NCBI GenBank assembly: GCA_946186115.1
Contig: CAMHLV010000023.1
Span: 1 to 40,368, forward strand
From: an uncultured Prevotella sp.
GTDB taxonomy: Bacteria; Bacteroidota; Bacteroidia; Bacteroidales; Bacteroidaceae
Length of the DNA stretch: 40,368 bases
Direction of reading: 5' to 3'
Shown here in pieces: positions 24,449 to 30,737 of the stretch. Under the pieces are notes generated by a model, which was not told the origin of the DNA, ran no database searches, and saw only the letters and a list, made by a program, of their open reading frames with translations. The translations under genes were made by a program, and so were the position numbers. Positions within the stretch are counted from its first letter, which is position 1, and the number at the start of each line of letters is the position of its first letter.

Positions 24449-24850
24449 TTATCGTTCCACCCAATTTTGTAGTTCGATACCTTCTATGCGGTCGAAGTGC
24501 TTCAAATTGTCGGTGACCATAATCAGCCCTTTGGCCTTTGCCGCACAGCCAATGAGCAAGTCGTAATCCTCCAGCTTCATTCCCAAACTCTCCAACCTGA
24601 GTTTTTCCTGACAGAAGATGTCTATGGTTTCTGCAAAAGGGACTATCTTGACTTTCTCAAGAAAGTTGTTGACGATAGCCAGGTTTTCTGTAATCTTTTT
24701 GCTCTTATAAGCCCCATAGCGCAGTTCCATAACGGTAATGTCAGAAACGTAGCAGCTGTCTTCCCCGCACAGTAGCATACGCTCATTGATGCCGTATAAA
24801 TCTCTAAACGCAAAAATACAAATATTAGTATCGAGCAGGTATTTGTTCAT
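24449..24850 (-). CDS. VapC-type PIN-domain toxin ribonuclease
   Basis: The 133-residue protein has the PIN-domain acidic set: Asp7 in YLLDTN, Glu42 in VMELRYG, Asp95/Asp97 in LEDYDLLIG, and Asp114 in MVTDNLKHF. VapC toxins are Mg-dependent RNases that cleave tRNA or rRNA when released from the antitoxin. Length is standard. Its start overlaps the antitoxin stop by 4 nt (24847-24850), the usual antitoxin-toxin arrangement. Confidence 0.92.
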   Translation of the reverse strand: MNKYLLDTNICIFAFRDLYGINERMLLCGEDSCYVSDITVMELRYGAYKSKKITENLAIVNNFLEKVKIVPFAETIDIFCQEKLRLESLGMKLEDYDLLIGCAAKAKGLIMVTDNLKHFDRIEGIELQNWVER

Positions 24851-25113
24851 AACTTAATCTCCCTCATGTGGGCATTCCTGGCAGCGCGAATGTCTTCCAC
24901 GATTTCCTCTGCAGTCCTGTCATCCTCCCATTTGCCAGCAAACTTTGCTGTCCATCCCTTGCCTGTATCTGCCGTTTCTTCACTTTCCGGATGTGTCATG
25001 GAACTGCTAAGCAAGGTTATGAGTTCCAACTTTACGTTATCACTCAAATCCTTCAATTCCGACCAGTACTTGGCACTGATGGGTGATGGAGTTGCTAATA
25101 CATTTGTATTCAT
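24847..25113 (-). CDS. Antitoxin partner of the VapC toxin
   Basis: An 88-residue protein directly upstream of and overlapping vapC. The N-terminal half (MNTNVLATPSPISAKYWSEL, then VKLELITLLSSSM) should be the DNA-binding and dimerisation part. The C-terminal half (WTAKFAGKWEDDRTAEEIVED) has the Trp/acidic pattern of a toxin-neutralising tail. It is called from its position and size; the fold family is not certain. It probably represses its own promoter at 25143-25173. Confidence 0.82.
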   Translation of the reverse strand: MNTNVLATPSPISAKYWSELKDLSDNVKLELITLLSSSMTHPESEETADTGKGWTAKFAGKWEDDRTAEEIVEDIRAARNAHMREIKL

Positions 25114-25142
25114 CTGTTCCTATTCCTATCTGTTAGACGCTG

Positions 25143-25173
25143 CAAATATACACAAAACAAACGAAACGACAAA
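25143..25173 (-). promoter_or_regulatory. Toxin-antitoxin promoter
   Basis: On the minus strand TTTG (25173-25170), 19 bases, then TATATTTG (25150-25143). The start would be near 25136, about 23 nt before the antitoxin ATG. Confidence 0.75.
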
Positions 25174-25241
25174 ATAAAAACTGAAAAACAATATATACGA
25201 AACCAACCCTGTTGTGGAATCAAACGACAATAATAACAATT

Positions 25242-25374
25242 AAAACCACGCCGTGTACGAAAACACCCTGAAAAATGTGACAACCTTGTGTCAACCTTTG
25301 ACGACCTCAAACAGGTTGCACGCCCTTTGTATATCGTGGTTGTGACAACGTGACAACCTTTTTTTCAAAAAAAC
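25242..25374 (-). repeat. Right arm of the long inverted repeat around the VapBC pair
   Basis: Reverse-complement copy of 24071-24202, lying between the TA promoter and the lipase-like gene. GTGACAAC octamers are the inverted iteron-like units. Confidence 0.9.
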
Positions 25375-25424
25375 TACAGTAAAGCTCACAGGGGGGATAG
25401 ACCCCTTGTGAGCCCAAATAAGTT

Positions 25425-25449
25425 CGGAAGTATCTTCGACCGCAAGGTC
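25425..25449 (+). repeat. Right copy of the perfect 25-bp direct repeat
   Basis: Identical to 21441-21465. It ends exactly at the base before the stop codon of the lipase-like gene (25450-25452 on the minus strand) and could act as a short hairpin after that gene. Confidence 0.9.
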
Positions 25450-27282
25450 TTATCTACCTGTTTCAACGCCGTTGGCTTTCAGCCAGTCGTACAGCAGGTT
25501 CTCATACTCCTCAACGGGATTGACTTGGTCGTTGCTCGATCTCAAGGTGCGGATGTCGGCCTTGAAGATGTCCTGACCAGGATTCTCGTTGATGTAACGT
25601 GTCAGCTCGATGACGAAGGTCTTGAAGTCGACACCAGAGTCTTCCATCATCTCGCAGAAATCCTCGTAGGTGATACCTAACAACTCGCAGACGGCTGTTA
25701 CGTCAGCCTCAAGCGAAGCCTCGTCAACGTCATATATCAAGTATTTCGGGTTCAGGTCAAAGAGCTTCTGAATCACACCGCGGCAGTCGAAGCCCATAAA
25801 GTCCAAGTGGCGCATGATGGCGATGGGGTCCTTTCTTGTCTGGTCAACCAGAAACTTGTAGGTATCGTTCAGCTCACCGTCATAGTACATAATGGGCCAT
25901 GCTGCGATACCAGCAAGTGTCTGGATAAACCAAGGCAGCACACCCTCCATGTGGGTTAAAGGCATGACGAAGTTGGTCTGCAGGTTGGTGGCACCGGGGA
26001 TGATGCTGGACTCATAGCCATTCTCCTTGAACAACTTCAGTAAGTTGCGACAAGACTGCACGGATACGATATCGTCGGTACGAGAATGGTAGATGAAAAT
26101 ACGCTGTGCAGGATTAGGCATCCATCCGTTTGTCAGGCTGATTCTTTCGTAGACATCCTGCATAAACTTGCTTTCCGGGCTCTCAAGATCGAGGTAAGGG
26201 GCTTTAAGCATCTCGTGGATTTTCTTATTACGACCGATTGCGCGGCTCATGGCGAAGACGGTGTATTTCTTTGAGAATACCAGCTCGTCAAGCCTTGAAT
26301 AAAGCTCCTCTGTGAATACGTCTTCATAATTCAGACCGAGTTTCTGTGTCTCGTTAGTAGCAACGAGGAGCAGGGGAATAGAGGCGGTGAAACCTGTAGA
26401 ATCTCTTTTAACCATGTCAGTGTAGGCTCTCTCCAAGTCAGCTGCGGCACCTCCTGCGAAAGTCTTGTCGAAGACGATTTCGTATGGATAGCTCATGTCG
26501 CGGACGCGCTGTGTAGCCAGGGCATCAAAGCCGCCGCTTGAATAGCCAACGTTGAAGTTCAGAATACCAGTATTGACGCTTAGGTTGCGGAGGATGCGGC
26601 GAGCAGCCAACAGTGCGTCAACGCTTGCTTGTCCGTTGAGGTCACCCTGCTGATAGGCCTGCGGGAAACGCTCAGTTACTCCCCATCCGTATAAGTCGCT
26701 CTCGACAATGATGAAGTCAGGCTTCAGAGGGTTGGCCAGGAACCATGACTCTAAGAATGCCATTCCGTTAGAGGGAAGGAATTCAGGGGATGATGTAGAG
26801 AAGTGGTTGAACAACACGATACCCTCGCTGTTTTTCTCGGCATTCCAGATCTCGTCAGGAATAAAGATACATCCACTCAGCGTGATAGGTCCGTCAGGAC
26901 CGATTGACGGATATACAAAGTTAATCTGATGAGCTGCACGGCTGTCGAGGGGGTCCACAGTCTCAAGATATGCCAAACCTTTTGCGGGGTCTTTAATAGC
27001 GTCAAGCAGCTCAGGTTTGAATTCCATGGTGATTGGTTTAATCTCAGTAATTGCCTCTGTGTCTGAAATCTCCACGTCCTCAACCTCGCTGCTAAGCTCT
27101 GCCAGCACCTGGCCGTCAAAGCTTTTGATAGTTGTCGTGCCATTGTCGTTGAAGTCGATGGCTGACAGCTGGCTGGAGGTGTATACCTTCGTAGTCTTGT
27201 CTTTAAAAGTGATTTTGACAACCTTGGCGTTGATGGTTGTGCAGGCAACCATTGCAATGAGGGCAAGTAAAATCTTCTTCAT
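25450..27282 (-). CDS. Secreted alpha/beta-hydrolase, lipase/esterase-like
   Basis: The 610-residue protein has a signal peptide (MKKILLALIAMVACTTINA) and a short beta segment (VVKITFKDKTTKVYT) that recalls the small exported protein encoded just upstream. The hydrolase domain shows Ser248 in GYSSGGFDA, Asp403/404 in HSRTDDIVSV and His444 in THMEG, a plausible triad of the secretory lipase type. About 130 residues follow as a helical C-terminal part of unknown role. It lies 13 nt after the small gene and belongs to an operon with an acyl-activating enzyme, so release of fatty or acyl groups followed by their activation is a reasonable inference. The substrate is not known. Confidence 0.8.
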   Translation of the reverse strand: MKKILLALIAMVACTTINAKVVKITFKDKTTKVYTSSQLSAIDFNDNGTTTIKSFDGQVLAELSSEVEDVEISDTEAITEIKPITMEFKPELLDAIKDPAKGLAYLETVDPLDSRAAHQINFVYPSIGPDGPITLSGCIFIPDEIWNAEKNSEGIVLFNHFSTSSPEFLPSNGMAFLESWFLANPLKPDFIIVESDLYGWGVTERFPQAYQQGDLNGQASVDALLAARRILRNLSVNTGILNFNVGYSSGGFDALATQRVRDMSYPYEIVFDKTFAGGAAADLERAYTDMVKRDSTGFTASIPLLLVATNETQKLGLNYEDVFTEELYSRLDELVFSKKYTVFAMSRAIGRNKKIHEMLKAPYLDLESPESKFMQDVYERISLTNGWMPNPAQRIFIYHSRTDDIVSVQSCRNLLKLFKENGYESSIIPGATNLQTNFVMPLTHMEGVLPWFIQTLAGIAAWPIMYYDGELNDTYKFLVDQTRKDPIAIMRHLDFMGFDCRGVIQKLFDLNPKYLIYDVDEASLEADVTAVCELLGITYEDFCEMMEDSGVDFKTFVIELTRYINENPGQDIFKADIRTLRSSNDQVNPVEEYENLLYDWLKANGVETGR

Positions 27283-27295
27283 TGTTCAGTCCTCC

Positions 27296-27646
27296 TTACT
27301 TTTTAATGGTTTTACGTACTTTGTCGCCTTCCTTCACCACATAGACACCTTTGGCCTTGGGCGCATTCTGCAGGCGGCGGCCGTCCACGGTGTACCATTC
27401 GTTGGCACTGTTGGCGGTCTTTGTCTTGTTAATACCAGTAGTTCCACCGGCTCTGTTGCTGATGGTGACGTCGTTGACATCTGTAATCTGCGTGTCGTCA
27501 GAATAAATGATGTTAACTTTCTCGCGGTCAAACGTGATGCGCTTGACCTGTTTTCCATTCTGGGTGAACTCTGCCTTTTGTGCAGAGACTGTCATGGTGC
27601 CGCAGAGAAGGACGGCGGCAAACATCCATGTGAATTTTATGCTCAT
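27296..27646 (-). CDS. Small exported protein with WYT-GRRL tail
   Basis: A 116-residue protein: signal peptide (MSIKFTWMFAAVLLCGTMTVSA-Q), a short beta segment (KRITFDREKVNIIYSDD), a linker, and the tail EWYTVDGRRLQNAPKAKGVYVV. There is almost no mature domain besides the tail, so it looks like a minimal exported carrier or a remnant of a larger protein. It lies between the acyl-CoA-synthetase-like gene (28-nt gap) and the lipase-like gene (13-nt gap). Function unknown. Confidence 0.75.
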   Translation of the reverse strand: MSIKFTWMFAAVLLCGTMTVSAQKAEFTQNGKQVKRITFDREKVNIIYSDDTQITDVNDVTISNRAGGTTGINKTKTANSANEWYTVDGRRLQNAPKAKGVYVVKEGDKVRKTIKK

Positions 27647-27674
27647 AAGTACTTATGATTAATATTTTTTAAAA

Positions 27675-29504
27675 TTACTTGACAATACCACGGAACGACA
27701 CGTCCTGCAGTTTTCCGTCGACGGGCAGCTTGTAACCGTCCAGCTGGCGTTCGTAGTACATGTGGTCGAGCTTACCCGTGGGACGGCTGACAAACAGGCC
27801 CGTATGCAGCTTGTAACCTTCTATCTTGAAACCCTTGGGCAGCCATTCCTGCATGCGCTTGTCGACACGGGTCAGCACATCCAGTTCCGAATCCTGACAG
27901 TTGTCTTCCATCAACAGGTGTGCGACAACGTGCGGGTTTTTCACGTCACCATTGACGATGCCGCCCATGACATCCTTGATGGCAGGGTCTCTGCGGATTT
28001 CGTTGCCAATGTCGAAGAGGTATACGGGCTCGCCGTTGGGAGCGTCGACGTGCTGCTTCATGCGACCATAGAGGTACACCATGCCGTCCTCGTCAATCTC
28101 GGCCAGGTCGCAACTGTGTACCCAACCGTCACGGAATATCTCGCGAGTCAGCTCCTTGTTGCAGTAGTAGCCCTTGCCCATGCTCGGCGACTTGATCCAC
28201 AGCTCGCCACGCTCGCCATACGACAACTCGTTGCCGTCCTTGTCGAAAACGCCGACGGTGACGCCAGGGAAGGGGATGCCGACGCTGATGAGGTCGCGGT
28301 CGTAGGTGCGTGCTTTCTGAGTATACACGGTGTCGACGGTAGCCACTGAGAACACCTCGGTCATGCCGTAGCCCGAGACAAGGGAGGTGGTACAGCCGCA
28401 CTCACGCATCAGACCATCCATCCAGCGTAGCACCTCCGGAGTACAGCCCTCACCACCCATGATGGCAAATTTGAGGTTGCTCAGGTCGGGGCGCTTGCCA
28501 GCGGCTATCATCTTCTCGACCTCGGTGAAGAATCCCTCCCACAGACGTCCTGGAACCAGGGCCACCTGCGGACGATACTTGAGGATGGCCTCGGTGAACA
28601 GCTCTTGTGAGAGTCGTGGATCCATGTGGATGGTCATATTGTAATAGAGCGGCCCCATCATCAGGATGTAGAAGGCAGTGGCGAAGAGGGGCGGCAGGTA
28701 GCAGTAGGAGAGGTAACCCGCGTGGAGCAAATCAGTGTTCAGGTTAAAGGCCTCTGTGTCACGGAACATGTTGAGTATGGCTTCGTTGGTCATAGCTACC
28801 TGCTTGGAGGTGCTCACCAGCGTGGTGCCGCTGGAGGCGAACACCATCGCCACCTGCCCCTTGACAGCTGGTGCTTCCAGTTGACCTTCGTAATGGCTAT
28901 AGCGCTTGACAGCCTCCGACATGGTGATATACTTGGGGTTCTTATGGCGTATCTTCAGGTTCTTCAGATAAGTGGCCGTAGTAGCTATCTGCTTCGTGGG
29001 GAAGCCCATAGAGCGCGTCACGTCCATCAGTACCACATGTTCAAACTGGGTGTCGGTCAGGGCTTCGTCCATCCTGTCCTCCATGCCGATGTAGACAAAG
29101 GCCACACGGGCCTTGCGCATGGATTCCTTTACGAGATTCTTGGCAGAGAACAGGTAGGGCATGATGGTAGTGGCACCTATCATGTTGGCGGCAAAGAGCA
29201 CGTAGATGGCCTCAGGGAAGGCTGGGGCGAAGAGAACGACCTCGTCGCCAGGCTTGACACCCATGTTCTTCATAATCTTGGCGCACGTATGAACCTCTTT
29301 AATCAGTTCACTACGCTTGATGCGATTGCCGAAATAGTGGATGGCATCATATTGGTCACCGTCTTTCAGCATTTTTTCCTCCATAAATTTCCACAAGGTG
29401 ATTTGTGGCATTTCCTTCTTTAATATGTCCTCGCATCCAGGGGCATAAAATTTAGTCCATACCATCTCCTCAGATGGCTTTCTGCTTAATTCTTTTTTCG
29501 TCAT
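27675..29504 (-). CDS. AMP-forming acyl-CoA synthetase-like enzyme
   Basis: The 609-residue protein belongs to the adenylate-forming superfamily. Visible motifs are a divergent P-loop (SSGTTLVSTSKQ, about 224-234; the usual form is SGTTGxPK), LVSGYGMTEVF (A5), WVHSCDLAEID (A7), LYGRMKQHVDAP (A8), and the catalytic Lys578 in RPTGKLD (A10). It would activate a carboxylic acid as acyl-AMP and pass it to CoA or a carrier. The altered P-loop and an insertion after A8 make the substrate hard to predict. First gene of a three-gene operon with a secreted lipase-like protein, transcribed divergently from an AraC regulator. Confidence 0.85.
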   Translation of the reverse strand: MTKKELSRKPSEEMVWTKFYAPGCEDILKKEMPQITLWKFMEEKMLKDGDQYDAIHYFGNRIKRSELIKEVHTCAKIMKNMGVKPGDEVVLFAPAFPEAIYVLFAANMIGATTIMPYLFSAKNLVKESMRKARVAFVYIGMEDRMDEALTDTQFEHVVLMDVTRSMGFPTKQIATTATYLKNLKIRHKNPKYITMSEAVKRYSHYEGQLEAPAVKGQVAMVFASSGTTLVSTSKQVAMTNEAILNMFRDTEAFNLNTDLLHAGYLSYCYLPPLFATAFYILMMGPLYYNMTIHMDPRLSQELFTEAILKYRPQVALVPGRLWEGFFTEVEKMIAAGKRPDLSNLKFAIMGGEGCTPEVLRWMDGLMRECGCTTSLVSGYGMTEVFSVATVDTVYTQKARTYDRDLISVGIPFPGVTVGVFDKDGNELSYGERGELWIKSPSMGKGYYCNKELTREIFRDGWVHSCDLAEIDEDGMVYLYGRMKQHVDAPNGEPVYLFDIGNEIRRDPAIKDVMGGIVNGDVKNPHVVAHLLMEDNCQDSELDVLTRVDKRMQEWLPKGFKIEGYKLHTGLFVSRPTGKLDHMYYERQLDGYKLPVDGKLQDVSFRGIVK

Positions 29505-29565
29505 GATTACCTATATATATGATTTATAATTGATATTTGATGCGTTCATTATAGAATATCGGCGG

Positions 29566-29573
29566 CAAAATTA
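29566..29573 (-). promoter_or_regulatory. -7 box of the acyl-CoA-synthetase operon
   Basis: The minus strand reads TAATTTTG. No TTTG is seen at the normal distance, so the promoter may need an activator, plausibly the divergent AraC protein. It lies about 62 nt before the ATG. Confidence 0.5.
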
Positions 29574-29609
29574 CTGCTTTAATGTGATGTGAACTACTTC
29601 TTTCTTCAT

Positions 29610-29703
29610 AAAAATGCTACCATTTCTCGCCTTTTTGTTATTAAAATGTGTGTTTTACACAAAAATGCTACCAATTTCCGCATTTTTGCTACCAAAACGT
29701 GTG
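29610..29703 (+). repeat. Two 43-bp direct repeats in the divergent AraC / synthetase region
   Basis: Units at 29610-29652 and 29661-29703 both start AAAAATGCTACCA and end AAAA(T/C)GTGTG. TGCTACC occurs at 29615, 29666 and 29687; the last two are 21 bp apart, two helical turns, as expected for AraC-family half-sites. Confidence 0.7.
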
Positions 29704-29711
29704 ATTTGTTA

Positions 29712-29741
29712 TTGAAGTCCGAAGAAAAAGTTGTATTTTTG
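29712..29741 (+). promoter_or_regulatory. araC-type gene promoter
   Basis: TTG at 29712-29714, 19 bases, then TATTTTTG at 29734-29741. The start would be near 29748, 14 nt before the ATG. Confidence 0.65.
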
Positions 29742-29761
29742 CAGTCGTAAAATGACAAGCA

Positions 29762-30622
29762 ATGATACAGACTGACGCACCATTAGACCAATTTTTAGAG
29801 CTCGTAGAATTGAACGGAGTGTATGTGGAACAAGAGAGACACGGTTGGCCCAGGACCGGCGTGGACATGGTGTTTCCGCACGTCATTATTCTTTTGTGTT
29901 TGCGCGGCAGTGCACGCGTCATTTTCGACATGCAGGAAATAACCATTGAAAAGAATGATTTGGGAGTCATTATGCCCGGCCATGTCTTGCGATGCATAGC
30001 CTGTTCAGACGATTATGTATATGCATCCATTTCCATCTCAGCGGAGATGGTCAGCGAACTGAAGGGGCATACCTTCAGCCACGACTCTGATAAGTTCAAC
30101 TACGCGCCGACTTCTCGTCTGACCGATGTGGAAGTCAAGCGCATGATGGCATTGCTCGAATTGTTAGAAACCATTGCTTCTCACGATAGAAATGACCTAC
30201 AAGTGCGGCGGCCGTTGTTGCTGTTACAGCTGACGGTAGGCTACGAATTCGTCAACTACTACCGTCGTGAGCAGGACAAAGAGTGGGCGGAGAGCCGTTC
30301 GGCGGAACTATACACGCAGTTCTGCGACCTGGTGGTAGAGCACTACAGGGAGAATCGCAATGTCAATTTCTATGCTGGGCTGATGGGTTATGACCCACGG
30401 TATTTTTCGAAAGTGTTCCGTCAGTTCAGCAACGGTCTCTCGCCACAGGAATGGATTCAGCAGTATGTGGTGACGCAGGCGAAGTGCATCATAGACGCGC
30501 ATCCCAAGCAGACGGTCAAAGAAACCGCCTACCAACTGGGGTTTCCCACCACCGCAAATTTCTGCCGCTATTTCAAACATGTCACCGGCATCTATCCGCA
30601 GGAGTATAAAATGAGAAGTTAG
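29762..30622 (+). CDS. AraC-family transcriptional regulator
   Basis: The 286-residue protein has an N-terminal cupin-like sensory half (VIILLCLRGSARVIFDM, then DLGVIMPGHV) and a C-terminal double helix-turn-helix of the AraC family (FYAGLMGYDPRYFSKVFRQF, then TVKETAYQLGFPTTANFCRY and TGIYPQEYK). Length is typical. It is divergent from the acyl-CoA-synthetase operon, with tandem repeats in between, so that operon and itself are likely targets. The GH127/146 gene 115 nt downstream has its own promoter. Confidence 0.93.
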   Translation: MIQTDAPLDQFLELVELNGVYVEQERHGWPRTGVDMVFPHVIILLCLRGSARVIFDMQEITIEKNDLGVIMPGHVLRCIACSDDYVYASISISAEMVSELKGHTFSHDSDKFNYAPTSRLTDVEVKRMMALLELLETIASHDRNDLQVRRPLLLLQLTVGYEFVNYYRREQDKEWAESRSAELYTQFCDLVVEHYRENRNVNFYAGLMGYDPRYFSKVFRQFSNGLSPQEWIQQYVVTQAKCIIDAHPKQTVKETAYQLGFPTTANFCRYFKHVTGIYPQEYKMRS

Positions 30623-30633
30623 AAAACGCCCTA

Positions 30634-30648
30634 CACTGTCCGTCAGTG
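30634..30648. repeat. Short copy of the CACTG-nCCGT-CAGTG hairpin
   Basis: CCTACACTG-TCCGT-CAGTG repeats the apex of the 30-bp hairpin at 5908-5972 (CACTG-GCCGT-CAGTG) with one change in the loop. Here it follows the araC stop and may be a remnant or a weak terminator. Confidence 0.6.
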
Positions 30649-30670
30649 AATAGTGAAAAAATGAAATAAT

Positions 30671-30700
30671 TTTCAATTTTCAATTTTCAATTTTCATTTT
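30671..30700 (+). repeat. TTTTCAA tandem repeat upstream of the GH127/146 gene
   Basis: Three to four steps of TTTTCAATTTTCAA occupy the place where the -33 box of the GH127/146 promoter should be. Confidence 0.75.
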
Positions 30701-30706
30701 ATTTCG

Positions 30707-30714
30707 TACCTTTG
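30707..30714 (+). promoter_or_regulatory. -7 box of the GH127/146 gene
   Basis: TACCTTTG preceded by ATTTCG. The -33 position is occupied by the TTTTCAA repeat. The start near 30721 leaves about 17 nt before the ATG at 30738 and excludes the GTG at 30714. Confidence 0.65.
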
Positions 30715-30737
30715 TGCCTTCAAATAAACCAAGAACT

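Noticed and set aside
28626..29423. 265-codon + strand frame opposite the acyl-CoA-synthetase-like gene
   Set aside because: Antisense shadow of a clearly conserved adenylate-forming enzyme.
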